In this document: positions 25,842 through 34,890 of the stretch, piece by piece
Layout: each line of letters begins with the position of its first letter
Position numbering within the stretch: position 1 is the stretch's first letter
From: Caldilineaceae bacterium
Lineage (GTDB): Bacteria; Chloroflexota; Anaerolineae; Caldilineales; Caldilineaceae
Assembly: GCA_020634755.1 (NCBI GenBank)
Contig: JACKBC010000030.1
Location: 1 to 64,000 of the forward strand
Reading direction: 5' to 3'
Length of the DNA stretch: 64,000 nucleotides
The notes under the pieces: generated by a model
What the model saw: only the letters and a program-made list of their open reading frames with translations
Told to the model about the DNA's origin: nothing
Database searches by the model: none
Translations under genes and position numbers: made by a program

Positions 25842-26798
25842 ATGAGCACCATTTTACCCACCAAGCGGTTGGGCAAAAACCCGCTGGAAGTGACCGTCAT
25901 GGGCTTTGGCACGGCGCCCATTGGCAATATGCGCGGCGCCGGTGATGAAACCCGCGCCATTGAAACGATTCAATTTGCCTATGAAAATGGCATCCGCTTG
26001 TTTGACTCGGCGCCGCTCTATGGGCTGGGCGAAAGCGAGATCCGCGTGGGCAAAGCGCTGCAAGGGCTGCCGCGCGACAGCTTTGTGATTTCGACCAAGG
26101 TGGGGCGCGTGCTCAATCGCGACCGCAGCGCCTTTGTCTATGACTATTCGTACGATGGCGTCATGCGCAGCTTTGAAGGCAGCCTGGAGCGGCTGGGCGT
26201 GGAGGCCGTCGACATTGTGCTGGTGCACGACCCCGATGCAGATACCGTGGATCACGAAAAAGATGCGCTGGATTCAGCTTTCCCCACGCTGGCGGATCTG
26301 CGCGACCAGGGCGTGATCAAAGCCATTGGCTCGGGCATGAACCAGTGGCAGATGCTGGAACGTTTTGCGCGCAACGCCGATGTGGATGTTTTCCTGCTGG
26401 CCGGGCGCTATACGCTGCTGGAACAGACGTCGCTCGATTTTCTGGATTATTGTCGCGAAACGGGCATTGGCATCTTTTTAGGCGGCGTTTATAATAGCGG
26501 CATTCTGGCCACTGGTCCCAAAGCCGATGCAAAATATAACTATGCCAATGCGCCGCAAAGCATTCTGCAAAAGGCTACGGCCATCCAGGAAATTTGTGCA
26601 CAGCACGGCGTCGCGCTCAACGTGGCCGCGCTGCATTTTCCGCCGGCCAATCCAGCCATCACCAGCCTGGTGGTGGGCGCAGTGAAACCAGCCGAGGTAG
26701 AGGCAAATCTGGCGGCGCGACTGGAAGAGCTGCCGGAAGAGCTGTGGCACGATCTACGCCAAGAAGGCTTGATCGAACGCAGCGCGCCAACGCCGTAA
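25842..26798 (+). CDS. Aldo/keto reductase, D-threo-aldose (L-fucose) 1-dehydrogenase type
   Basis: This 318-residue NAD(P)-linked oxidoreductase has the AKR fold. The catalytic Asp and Tyr are in RLFDSAPLYGLGESE, the Lys in VISTKVGR and the His in VLVHDPD. The long insertion FVYDYSYDGVMRSFEGSLERLG matches the D-threo-aldose 1-dehydrogenase / pyridoxal 4-dehydrogenase subgroup rather than generic AKRs, as I recall that family. Such enzymes oxidise L-fucose to the lactone. ATG 25842 follows AAAGGATAGC and is preferred to the upstream in-frame start. Confidence 0.87.
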   Translation: MSTILPTKRLGKNPLEVTVMGFGTAPIGNMRGAGDETRAIETIQFAYENGIRLFDSAPLYGLGESEIRVGKALQGLPRDSFVISTKVGRVLNRDRSAFVYDYSYDGVMRSFEGSLERLGVEAVDIVLVHDPDADTVDHEKDALDSAFPTLADLRDQGVIKAIGSGMNQWQMLERFARNADVDVFLLAGRYTLLEQTSLDFLDYCRETGIGIFLGGVYNSGILATGPKADAKYNYANAPQSILQKATAIQEICAQHGVALNVAALHFPPANPAITSLVVGAVKPAEVEANLAARLEELPEELWHDLRQEGLIERSAPTP

Positions 26799-26885
26799 TC
26801 GTCACGATTCACGCCCCCCATGTGAATCAACAGGTTTCGATACTCGGCTCTGAATGAGAGCCGCACGATAGCACCCCATAGGAGT

Positions 26886-26998
26886 CAATGTCATTTCGTT
26901 AAGGCCGCTTCCAGTGCGACGCATGGTATGCCACGCGAATGCTAAGACCAAAATGGCTGACACTGTGCGACGCACTTTTCGCTCACTTTATGACATTG
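26886..26998. repeat. Inverted-repeat element upstream of the secreted 27.0 kb protein
   Basis: CAATGTCAT at the left and ATGACATTG at the right bound about 113 bases. Inside are two GTGCGACGCA motifs, which also recur at 48097-48210. A GAGTCAATG / GGAGTAACATG similarity flanks it. Confidence 0.4.
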
Positions 26999-27011
26999 CC
27001 ATAGGAGTAAC

Positions 27012-27617
27012 ATGACTGCACCCCCTCATAAACATTTGGTTATCGCGCGGCCGGCGCGCCATCGTCCGTTGTTCGTTGCGCCGCTATTGGCAACGGCTGG
27101 CCTGATTCTGTTTTGGTTGGCTTTTGGCCAGGCAAACGCCCAGGCGCACGCCAACGCTGACCAGACGACAGCCGCGAATGCCGCTTCTATTGCCGTTACC
27201 CATACGGTGGGGCTCAATGCCGCCGGCTGCGCCACCACGCGTGAAGTCGTATCCAAGCCGGGCAGCCCGGTCTACTTTTGCTTGACGATTCTGAACACGG
27301 GCGACGTTACGTTGACAGACCATGTTATCCGGCGCGTGGTCATGCAAAGCGTGGTGCGGCGTGAAACGTACACGCTGACCAATTATGCCCTAAAGCCAGG
27401 CGAGCAAAAGGAAATCACCAACGCCGTGTTGGAAGATGAATTTGGCTTTGCTCCCCTCTTCCGCATGAATTCGGTGGTGCTGGAAACGCCGGTCTTTGTG
27501 ACGGTCACCTCCAGCGCCAATGACATTGGGGCCACGGCCGTTTCATCGGCTACCGTTCTGCCGCCACCATACAAAGTCTTCTTGCCGGTGTCGGCCACAA
27601 ATGCAGCCTCCCGATAA
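27012..27617 (+). CDS. Secreted protein with DUF11-like domain and aromatic-LP C-terminal tail
   Basis: A 201-residue protein of unknown function. An N-terminal membrane segment (LFVAPLLATAGLILFWLAFG) is followed by a cut-like QANAQAHA. The middle (about residues 65-175) reads like a DUF11 / conserved-repeat beta domain: PVYFCLTILNTGDVTLTDHVI and YALKPGEQKEIT are typical of extracellular beta-sandwich repeats. It ends with YKVFLPVSATNAASR, similar to the tails of the proteases and Pro-rich proteins in this window. AGGAG precedes the ATG. It stands alone between the aldo/keto reductase and importer 3. Confidence 0.72.
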   Translation: MTAPPHKHLVIARPARHRPLFVAPLLATAGLILFWLAFGQANAQAHANADQTTAANAASIAVTHTVGLNAAGCATTREVVSKPGSPVYFCLTILNTGDVTLTDHVIRRVVMQSVVRRETYTLTNYALKPGEQKEITNAVLEDEFGFAPLFRMNSVVLETPVFVTVTSSANDIGATAVSSATVLPPPYKVFLPVSATNAASR

Positions 27618-27629
27618 ACGCTTCTCTAC

Positions 27630-27715
27630 TCAGTGCACCGCAACGGTGTTGGCGAAATAGGCGTTGCTCTCGAACGGTGAATCCGACTCTCTCTTTTGCG
27701 ATTGCCATCTACTGA
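27630..27715 (+). repeat. Family B MITE-like element, copy 2
   Basis: TCAGTGCACCGCAACGGTG at the left and GCCATCTACTGA at the right; 86 bp, in the spacer before importer 3. A family G fragment (ATACTCAATTCTGAATGA) follows it directly. Confidence 0.8.
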
Positions 27716-27763
27716 TACTCAATTCTGAATGAAAACCGCCGCATAGTTCGCCCATATGACCCT

Positions 27764-28726
27764 ATGACCATGCAAAAAAATGTGACTTCATCCAATGGGC
27801 TGCTGACCAAATTCTTTGGCAGTCGCCGCGACATGCAGACCAACTTAACGCTGCTGAGCATGGCGCTGCCCGGCATTGTGCTGCTCTTTATTTTTGCCTA
27901 TTTGCCCATGGTGGGGCTGCTGATTGCATTTAAGGATTATCGCTTTGCCGATGGTATTCTGGGCAGCGCTTGGGTCGGTTTTGCGAATTTCCGCTTCCTC
28001 TTTGGCACGGATACGGCGTGGCGCATTACGCGCAATACGCTGCTCATGAACTGTCTCTTTATTGTCGTCAACACGGCGGCTTCGCTGACCATTGCCGTGC
28101 TGCTCAATGAAGTATTCAAGAGCCGCATGACCAAATATTATCAAACGCTGCTCTTCTTCCCCTACTTTATCTCGTGGGTCATTGCCAGCTATTTTGTCTT
28201 TGCCTTACTCAGTGCCCAGGGCGGTATTTTAAACCAGTGGCTAGATGCGCTGGGCGTGCCACCAACGGCGTGGTATCGTTCGCCCCAATATTGGCCCGCC
28301 ATTCTGACGCTGGCCAACTTGTGGAACGGCGTGGGTTTTGGCAGCATTGTCTATTTGGCCGGCATTTTGGGCATCGATCCCATGCTTTTTGAGGCGGCAA
28401 AAATGGATGGCGCCAGCAAATGGCAGCAGGTGCGCTACATCACCATGCCCATGCTGCTGCCGCTGGTGATCATCCTGACGCTGCTGGCGATTGGACGCAT
28501 CTTTAATGCCGACTTTGGCCTCTTTTATTTCCTGCCGCGCGACACGCCCATGCTCTACCCCACCACTGACGTGATCGATACATTTGTCTATCGCTCACTG
28601 GTGCAGCTGGGCGACATCAGCATGGCCGCCGCCGCCGGCTTCTATCAATCGGTGGTTGGCTTTGCCATGGTCGTGACGGCCAATTGGATTGTACGCCGCA
28701 TCAACGCCGATTATTCATTGTATTAG
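27764..28726 (+). CDS. ABC transporter permease, LplB type (importer 3)
   Basis: A 320-residue permease of the CUT1 subgroup that includes Bacillus LplB. It has six helices, with the first motif ALPGIVLLFIFAYLPMVGLLIAF and the characteristic FKDYRFADGILGS segment. The EAA loop MLFEAAKMDGASKWQQVRYI is near residue 210. The C-terminus IVRRINADYSLY is typical of this subgroup. These transporters import oligosaccharides such as aldouronates or host glycans. The gene is the first of a transporter plus catabolic unit (27764-33507). Confidence 0.92.
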   Translation: MTMQKNVTSSNGLLTKFFGSRRDMQTNLTLLSMALPGIVLLFIFAYLPMVGLLIAFKDYRFADGILGSAWVGFANFRFLFGTDTAWRITRNTLLMNCLFIVVNTAASLTIAVLLNEVFKSRMTKYYQTLLFFPYFISWVIASYFVFALLSAQGGILNQWLDALGVPPTAWYRSPQYWPAILTLANLWNGVGFGSIVYLAGILGIDPMLFEAAKMDGASKWQQVRYITMPMLLPLVIILTLLAIGRIFNADFGLFYFLPRDTPMLYPTTDVIDTFVYRSLVQLGDISMAAAAGFYQSVVGFAMVVTANWIVRRINADYSLY

Positions 28727-28815
28727 CGAAGGAAGGAGTGGGAAGTGGGGGTGACGCCGACAGAACGCCTACTTCCTACTCCTTAATTCTTAATCCCAGC
28801 TTTAGGAGAACCATC

Positions 28816-29730
28816 TTGACCACAGTGGCACAGCCCGCCCGCGTCCAGGGCGCGGTCCAGGCAAGGCGCAAACCTATATCGTGGAGCAATCTGGCCGTCC
28901 ATTTGGTGTTGATCGGTATCGGGCTGGCCTGCTTAATTCCCATGCTGCTGGTCGTGGCAGTCTCGTTTTCAGATGAACAGGCGCTGGTGGTGGAGGGGTA
29001 CCGGCTCTATCCAGTGGGCTTTACCACCCATGCCTACACCTATATTCTCAAAAATCCACAGCAGATTTTGGGCGCATATGGCGTGACCGCATTGGTCACT
29101 GCGGTGGGCACGTTGGTGGGGCTCTTTATTTGCGCGCTGCTGGCCTATCCACTCTCGCGCCAAGATTTTAAGCTGCGCGGCGTGCTTTCGTTTTATGTCT
29201 TTTTTACGCTGCTTTTTCACGGCGGTATGGTGCCGTTCTATATTCTGGTCACCCAATACTTGGGGCTCAAAGACAACATTTTGGCGCTGATCGCGCCCTA
29301 TCTGGTCACGGCCTGGTATGTGTTGATCTTGCGCACGTCGTTTGCTCAGCTGCCCACAGAGCTGCTGGACGCCGCCCGCATTGATGGCGCCGGCGAGTGG
29401 CGCATCTTCTTTCGCATTGTACTCCCCCTGTCCAAACCGGTGCTGGCCACCATTGGGCTGTTTTACGTGCTGCGCTACTGGAACGACTGGTTCCTGGCGC
29501 TGCTCTTTATCGATACCCCTTCGCTCTATCCGCTCCAATATTTGCTGCAAGTGCTCATGCGCAACATGAGCGTGTTGGCCTCTAATCCGCAAACCATGGG
29601 TGAACCGATTCCCACGCAATCGGCGCGCATGGCCATGGCGGTGCTGGCTTTTGGCCCGGCGCTCTTTGTTTTTCTCATGTTGCAGAAGTACTTTGTGCGC
29701 GGCATCACTATTGGCGGGTTGAAGGGGTAA
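28816..29730 (+). CDS. ABC transporter permease, YtcP type (importer 3)
   Basis: A permease of 305 residues, with the start placed at TTG 28816 because AGGAGAA stands six bases before it; the longer frame upstream overlaps the previous gene. Subgroup motifs include VAVSFSDEQALVVEGYRLYP and FFTLLFHGGMVPFYI. The EAA loop ELLDAARIDGAGEWRIFFRI is near residue 190, and the end is GITIGGLKG. It pairs with the LplB-type subunit. GTG at 28825 is an alternative start. Confidence 0.9.
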   Translation: MTTVAQPARVQGAVQARRKPISWSNLAVHLVLIGIGLACLIPMLLVVAVSFSDEQALVVEGYRLYPVGFTTHAYTYILKNPQQILGAYGVTALVTAVGTLVGLFICALLAYPLSRQDFKLRGVLSFYVFFTLLFHGGMVPFYILVTQYLGLKDNILALIAPYLVTAWYVLILRTSFAQLPTELLDAARIDGAGEWRIFFRIVLPLSKPVLATIGLFYVLRYWNDWFLALLFIDTPSLYPLQYLLQVLMRNMSVLASNPQTMGEPIPTQSARMAMAVLAFGPALFVFLMLQKYFVRGITIGGLKG

Positions 29731-29846
29731 AGGGAATGGTTAATTGGGTGATTAGTTGATCGGGGAGCTGCCTGCCCAATTAACCAATCACCTGATTACC
29801 CAATGAACGATCAACCAATTAACTATTTTTCCAAGGAGGAAACCAG

Positions 29847-31361
29847 ATGTCCAAACGAACATCATCATTGCTGCTCACGAGCCTGCTGCTGCTGAGCCTG
29901 CTATTGGCGGCCTGCGCGCCAGCCGCCGGCCCGGTAGACGCGGGAGAGCAATCTTCGCTTTCGCAAGATGCCGATGACAACATCCCCGTCGTCACCTATA
30001 CGTACGCGCGCGTGCCGCAGCCGGATCAGCAAATGGTTGAGGACGCGCTCAACGACATTATCATCCCCGAGATCGGCGTCAAGCTCAAGCTGGAGCCCAT
30101 TGACCCCGGCGTTTACAACGACAAGATGCAGTTGCGGCTGGCCTCTGGCGAAGCGTGCGACATTATCTTCACGGCGCCGTGGATCAACTCCTATGCCAAC
30201 AATGTGGCCAACGGCGTGCTTTATTCGCTGGATGAGCTGCTGCCCCAATATGCACCCGGCCTGTGGAACAGCATGCCCGAAACCACCTGGGAAGCGGCGC
30301 GCGTGCAGGGCCACATCTATGGTGTAATCAACCAGCAAATCTTCCCCAAGCCGTGGGGGGTGCATGTGCGCACGGACCTGCTGCAAAAGTATAACTTCTC
30401 ACTGGATGATGTGGCGCAGTGGGAAGATATGGAGCCCTTCCTGGCCGCCGTGGCCGAGGGCGAAGGCATTACGCCGGTGCTGGGCGACAATCTGTGGCGC
30501 AGCCAATATTGGGGCTACGATCCGCTGGATGATGGGATTGCCGCCATTGGCATGGCCGCCGCCGACACCACGTTGACCGTGGTCAATTTCCTGGAGACCG
30601 ATGAATTCAAAAAGGCCGCTGAGATCACCAAACGCTGGTACGACAACGGTTGGCTGCCGCTGGAAACGCTGCCCAGAGACGAATCGCAGGCCATGTTCCG
30701 CGCCGGCCAATTCGCCATGGGCTACCATGTGGAAAAGCCCGGCAATGACGTAGAATCTAAAAATGCCTATGGCTGGGATTTCACCATCAAAAACCTGACC
30801 GACCCGCTGATTATTGACACCGCCGGCACCACCGCCACGCTCAATGCCATCTGCGCTTCTTCGCCCCATCCCGAAGCCGCCATGCAAATCCTAGAGCTAT
30901 TCAATACCAACGCCCAAGTTTACAATACGCTGGCGCGCGGCGTTGAGGGCGTGCATTGGGTGTGGGAAGATGAGGCCAATAAGGTCATGCGCTTCCCCGA
31001 CGGCGTTACCGCCGATACCAGCACCTATAATCCCAATGGCGACTGGATGTTTGGCAACCAGTTTAATGCCTACTATCGCGACCCGGCCCAGGTGGGTGCA
31101 TGGGAAGCCACCAAGCTCATGAATGACACCGCATTCCCCTCGGAAGCGTTGGGCTTTGTGGTGGACCGCACGCCCATTGAAACTGAGGTAGCGCAGGTCA
31201 CCGCGGTCTGGAAAGAGCAAGTCGAACCGATTATGAATGGCTGGGTAGCCTGGGATGATGCGGCGCCCGACGCCATGGCCAAACTGGAAGAGGCCGGCAT
31301 CAACCGCATTATTGATGAAGTTGAAAGCCAATTGCAGGCCTGGAAAGCGTCCAAAGAGTAG
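29847..31361 (+). CDS. Extracellular solute-binding lipoprotein, LplA type (importer 3)
   Basis: A 504-residue family-1 binding protein with signal peptide and lipobox (LLLSLLLAAC). The C-terminal region contains a DUF3502-like segment, as in LplA-type proteins that accompany LplB/YtcP permeases. AAGGAGGAAACCAG precedes the ATG. The enolase-superfamily gene starts six bases after the stop codon, linking this uptake system directly to sugar-acid catabolism. Confidence 0.92.
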   Translation: MSKRTSSLLLTSLLLLSLLLAACAPAAGPVDAGEQSSLSQDADDNIPVVTYTYARVPQPDQQMVEDALNDIIIPEIGVKLKLEPIDPGVYNDKMQLRLASGEACDIIFTAPWINSYANNVANGVLYSLDELLPQYAPGLWNSMPETTWEAARVQGHIYGVINQQIFPKPWGVHVRTDLLQKYNFSLDDVAQWEDMEPFLAAVAEGEGITPVLGDNLWRSQYWGYDPLDDGIAAIGMAAADTTLTVVNFLETDEFKKAAEITKRWYDNGWLPLETLPRDESQAMFRAGQFAMGYHVEKPGNDVESKNAYGWDFTIKNLTDPLIIDTAGTTATLNAICASSPHPEAAMQILELFNTNAQVYNTLARGVEGVHWVWEDEANKVMRFPDGVTADTSTYNPNGDWMFGNQFNAYYRDPAQVGAWEATKLMNDTAFPSEALGFVVDRTPIETEVAQVTAVWKEQVEPIMNGWVAWDDAAPDAMAKLEEAGINRIIDEVESQLQAWKASKE

Positions 31362-31367
31362 CCCCTT

Positions 31368-32513
31368 ATGAAAATTACAAAGCTGGAAACGATCTGCCTT
31401 TCGCGCATGCATGAACCGGAACGGCAATGGATTACCGCGCGCTACCGCACCATCAAAGCGGACTGCGCCATTGTGGTGATTCACACCGATGAGGGGCTCA
31501 CCGGCATTGGCGAAGCCTGTGCTTATGGCGTACCCACCATTATTGCCGATTGGGTCACGTGGTATAGCGCACTGCTGGTGGGCAAAGACCCCTCCGATCC
31601 AGCCATTGCGCCGCATCCCAATGACGTAGATCGTAAACACGATTGTGCCGTAGCCGGCATTGACTGTGCGCTCTGGGACTTGCGCGGCAAAATTGCCGGG
31701 CAGCGCACCAGCCAGTTGCTGGCGGCCAACCCGCTGGACAAGGTGCGCATCTATGCGTCCAGCGGCTGCCGGTACGACTGGCGCGTCAATCCACATCAGC
31801 TGATTGAAGAGGCCAAAGAGTACATTGCCAGTGGCATTACGGCCATGAAATTTCGCATCGGCACCGAATGGTCTTGGGACGGCGTTACGGTGGACCGCTT
31901 TCTGGGCCTCGTGCGCGAACTGGCGCAGGAAGTCCATGGGCGCCTGGAATTGATGCTGGATGGCAACCAGCGCCTCAGCGTGGACGAGGCGTTGGTTATT
32001 GCCAAAGAGCTGGATCGCCTGGGCTTTAGCTGGTTTGAGGAACCGATCCCCCAAACCGATTTGGCGGGCTATGTGCGACTCAACGCCGCGGTGGATATGC
32101 CAATTACGGGTGGTGAACAGTTCACCACGCTGCAGCGCTTCCGTCCGTACATCCAGCAGCGGGCCTACGACATTGTGCAGCCGGATGCCGGCGTTTGCGG
32201 TATTACCGAAGCCATGCACATTGCCGAAATGGCCCACGAGCACGGCATTGAGCTGGCTCCCCACAGCTGGCACAATGGACTCATGGCCATGGCCAATGGT
32301 CATTTGGTGGCCGCCTTGCCCAAGCCGCGCATGCTGGAAGTCTGCATGATCCAAGGGCCGCTGCAATGGGGCATCCTGGCCGCAAAGCCCACCATTGAAG
32401 ATGGGCATCTGCTGCTGCCCGATGCACCGGGCTTAGGCGTTGAAATGGCGCCTAACGTCGCTGAGAAATTCCCCTACATCGAGGGCCACTATGCCGTGAC
32501 CGTTGAACGGTGA
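31368..32513 (+). CDS. Enolase-superfamily sugar-acid dehydratase (mandelate racemase subgroup)
   Basis: A 381-residue member of the mandelate racemase/muconate lactonizing enzyme family. The active-site residues line up: Lys161-x-Arg163 (AMKFRIG), metal ligands Asp198 (LDGN), Glu224 (FEEP) and Glu250 (TGGEQ), and the Asp273-His299 dyad (QPDAG, LAPHSWHNG). This arrangement is the acid-sugar-dehydratase type: proton abstraction alpha to the carboxylate and loss of water, giving a 2-keto-3-deoxy sugar acid. It directly follows the binding-protein gene. The exact sugar acid is not determined; the KxR motif is compatible with the rhamnonate/fuconate-type groups. Confidence 0.9.
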   Translation: MKITKLETICLSRMHEPERQWITARYRTIKADCAIVVIHTDEGLTGIGEACAYGVPTIIADWVTWYSALLVGKDPSDPAIAPHPNDVDRKHDCAVAGIDCALWDLRGKIAGQRTSQLLAANPLDKVRIYASSGCRYDWRVNPHQLIEEAKEYIASGITAMKFRIGTEWSWDGVTVDRFLGLVRELAQEVHGRLELMLDGNQRLSVDEALVIAKELDRLGFSWFEEPIPQTDLAGYVRLNAAVDMPITGGEQFTTLQRFRPYIQQRAYDIVQPDAGVCGITEAMHIAEMAHEHGIELAPHSWHNGLMAMANGHLVAALPKPRMLEVCMIQGPLQWGILAAKPTIEDGHLLLPDAPGLGVEMAPNVAEKFPYIEGHYAVTVER

Positions 32514-32520
32514 CATACAA

Positions 32521-32607
32521 GCCTCTCCTCCCCCTTGACGCACAAAGTGCGTCTTTCCCCCTCCTCTCCACGAGTGGAGAGGAGGGGAAAGGGGGGAGGA
32601 GAGGCCC
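32521..32607. repeat. Family E nested palindrome
   Basis: GCCTCTCCTCCCCC...GGGGGAGGAGAGGC outer arms enclose CCTCTCCAC/GTGGAGAGG. The hairpin is long and G/C-strand biased. It lies between the dehydratase and the RraA-family gene and may attenuate or stabilise the transcript. Confidence 0.65.
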
Positions 32608-32625
32608 TTAGAAAGCAAAAGATAT

Positions 32626-33507
32626 ATGGACAAATTTGCCCCTCTCAACATGACCCCCGCCGAAATTATAGACTACACACGTGAATGGAGCGGCGAGCGC
32701 TTTGCCGATGGCCGCCCCCATGTGCCGAATGCGCTGATTGCGCGCGTCAAAAACGTGACGATTACGGAAGCCTGGGGCATCCTGCGCGGAGACGGTTATC
32801 ATCATCAATATGAAGATGGCTGGTTTTGTACCCACCCCGGCCAGGTGCTCGCGGGCCGCGCCTTGACGGCCATGTACATGCCGCGCCGGCCACAGATGCG
32901 CACCATTATGGAAGAAAAGGGCGCGGCCCAAGGCTGCGTGGGTGACCAGATCTCGTGGCCCATTGACATGCTGGCGCCGGGCGATGTGTATGTGGCCGAT
33001 GTCTTTGGCAAAATCGAGCAAGGGCCGGTCATTGGCGACAATCTAGCCACATCCATTTATGCGAAATCGGGCAACGGCGTGGTGCATGATGCAGCCATCC
33101 GCGATCTGGATGGCGTGCAGGAAATTGCCGGCTTCACCAGCTTTTTCCGTGGGGTTCATCCATCGTATGCCGCGCCCACCATTATGCTGGTCGGCGTCAA
33201 CTGTCCCGTGCGCATTGGCAAAGTTACGGTGATGCCGGGTGATATTGTGTTGGGGCGGCAAGATGGCATTGTTTTTATTCCGCCCCATCTCGTTGAAAAA
33301 GTGGTTAAAACGTCCGAGCTGATTCAGTTGCGCGACCGGTTTGGCAAGCAGCGGCTGGCAGAGGATGTCTACACATCGGGTGAAATCGACAGACGCTGGG
33401 AGGATCACATTGAGCGCGACTTCTCGGGCTGGCTGGAAGACCACATGGATGAATTACCAGTGCCCAAGGAGGCAATTCAGGAGTTACTCAAAGAGCGCAC
33501 TTGGTAA
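32626..33507 (+). CDS. RraA-family protein (4-hydroxy-4-methyl-2-oxoglutarate / oxaloacetate aldolase-like)
   Basis: A 293-residue protein with the RraA fold. It has GDNLATSIYAKSGNGVV, the AAIRDLDGVQEI motif with the metal-binding RD, and GDIVLGRQDGIVFIPP near the end. Family members are class II-type pyruvate aldolases or decarboxylases that use Mg2+, or RNase E inhibitors. Length (about 60 residues longer at the N-terminus than simple RraA) and context after a sugar-acid dehydratase favour an aldolase or lyase that splits a keto acid. A terminator follows. Confidence 0.85.
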   Translation: MDKFAPLNMTPAEIIDYTREWSGERFADGRPHVPNALIARVKNVTITEAWGILRGDGYHHQYEDGWFCTHPGQVLAGRALTAMYMPRRPQMRTIMEEKGAAQGCVGDQISWPIDMLAPGDVYVADVFGKIEQGPVIGDNLATSIYAKSGNGVVHDAAIRDLDGVQEIAGFTSFFRGVHPSYAAPTIMLVGVNCPVRIGKVTVMPGDIVLGRQDGIVFIPPHLVEKVVKTSELIQLRDRFGKQRLAEDVYTSGEIDRRWEDHIERDFSGWLEDHMDELPVPKEAIQELLKERTW

Positions 33508-33602
33508 ATTTACAATAGATTCGGCACTTTGGGCTCTCTGGTAGTTCACACGCTGGCCTCCTCATGCGACCAGTGAGCCTACATTTGCCCGCCTAGACCC
33601 CA

Positions 33603-33639
33603 AAGGGGAAGCCTTGTTGACAGGGCTTCCCCTTTTTTA
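33603..33639 (+). terminator. Rho-independent terminator closing the importer 3 unit
   Basis: AAGGGGAAGCC pairs with GGCTTCCCCTT around a nine-base loop and runs into TTTTT. It separates the sugar-acid unit from the pst operon. Confidence 0.88.
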
Positions 33640-33670
33640 GTTGAGAGGATGCACGATCATTAACGAATTG

Positions 33671-33729
33671 TTAACAAAAATCAAAACCCTTGGCCATTTG
33701 TTAACAAAACAAAACCTCAAACGTTAACA
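33671..33729 (+). promoter_or_regulatory. Candidate Pho-box array upstream of pstS
   Basis: TTAACA occurs at 33671, 33701 and 33724, the first two within near-identical TTGTTAACAAAA blocks followed by CAAAACC. Steps of 30 and 23 bases put the sites on about one face of the helix. TTAACA repeats are the known core of PhoP sites in Bacillus and resemble cyanobacterial Pho boxes. Location 90-150 bases before pstS supports a phosphate-starvation operator. Confidence 0.55.
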
Positions 33730-33817
33730 TAAAGATAATAAAATAATGACCTCTCACTAATAAATATATGGATCAAGCTATAGACAGCTCCCCAGAGCTA
33801 AAAAGAAGTGATAAATT

Positions 33818-34762
33818 ATGCATACGTATTCAACTGCACACACGTGTAACCACAATTGGAAGCAGCGGTATCTCTTGCTGGTGCTACTTCTGCTTTTGTT
33901 AACAGGGCTGTTAACGTCGTGTGCTTCGTCGCAAACAGCTGCTGCCGCCGATGTAGGAGATGCCTCTGCCCAACGTGCAATCCAAAACAAAGGTTCAGAC
34001 ACCATTGTCAATCTGGCGCTGGCCTGGGCAGAAGCGTACCGCAAGATCCACCCCGATATTTCGATTGCCGTAACCGGCGGCGGATCCGGCACAGGGATTG
34101 CGGCGCTGATCAACGGCACGGTGGATATTGCCAACGCCTCGCGTCAGATGAAAGAGAGTGAAATTGAAGAGGCCAAGGCCAATGGGTTTGACCCCATTGA
34201 GTTCACCATTGCCATTGATGCATTGGCCGTGATTGTAAACCCACAAAATCCGGTCAATGAGCTGACCATTCCCCAACTGGCCGACATCTTCACCGGTCGC
34301 ATTACCAACTGGAAGGAAGTGGGCGGCAATGATGCCAAGATTGTCCTGCTCTCGCGCGAATCCAATTCTGGCACCCACGTGTACTTTTTGGAAGAAGTGG
34401 TGCGCATGGGTGAAAAAGAGAACAAAGATATCTTTGCCCCACAAACCCTTCTCATGCCCTCGTCGGTAGGCATTACCAGCGAAATCCGACGCAACCCCAA
34501 TGCCATTGGCTATGACGGCCTGGGCTATGTGGACGTAGAACATGAGAAGATGCTGGCCATTGCCAAGGATGCCGAATCGCCTTATATCACGCCTTCTGTT
34601 GAAACGGGCGCCGATGGCAGCTACCCCATCTCGCGTGGGCTATATATGTATACAGCCGGTGAACCGACCGGCGTCATTGCCGAATATCTAGATTGGATCA
34701 TGGGTGCGGACGGCCAGCAGATTGTAGCCGATTTGGGCTTTGTCCCCCTGCCCACTAAATAA
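33818..34762 (+). CDS. pstS: Phosphate-binding lipoprotein PstS
   Basis: This is the periplasmic or cell-surface phosphate receptor, 314 residues. A basic N-terminus is followed by LLLVLLLLLLTGLLTSC, a lipoprotein signal. Family motifs for phosphate contacts are GGGSGTGIAALINGTVDIANASR and SRESNSGTHVYF. It is the first gene of the pst operon and is preceded by TTAACA repeats. This belongs to the shorter PstS group seen in Gram-positive and cyanobacterial genomes. Confidence 0.93.
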   Translation: MHTYSTAHTCNHNWKQRYLLLVLLLLLLTGLLTSCASSQTAAAADVGDASAQRAIQNKGSDTIVNLALAWAEAYRKIHPDISIAVTGGGSGTGIAALINGTVDIANASRQMKESEIEEAKANGFDPIEFTIAIDALAVIVNPQNPVNELTIPQLADIFTGRITNWKEVGGNDAKIVLLSRESNSGTHVYFLEEVVRMGEKENKDIFAPQTLLMPSSVGITSEIRRNPNAIGYDGLGYVDVEHEKMLAIAKDAESPYITPSVETGADGSYPISRGLYMYTAGEPTGVIAEYLDWIMGADGQQIVADLGFVPLPTK

Positions 34763-34890
34763 ATGAACAGTAGATCGCAATGGCCAAAGGTGAAGATGGA
34801 TTCAATCATGCTAATTGAAACGGCTGCTAAAATTGCCGGGCTATTATGGTGTATAGATAAAGACAAGTTGTTTATGTGGAGAGGACCGAA

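Noticed and set aside
30897..32408. 503-codon minus-strand frame over importer 3 and the dehydratase
   Set aside because: It spans the junction of two clear plus-strand genes and has shadow-type composition.
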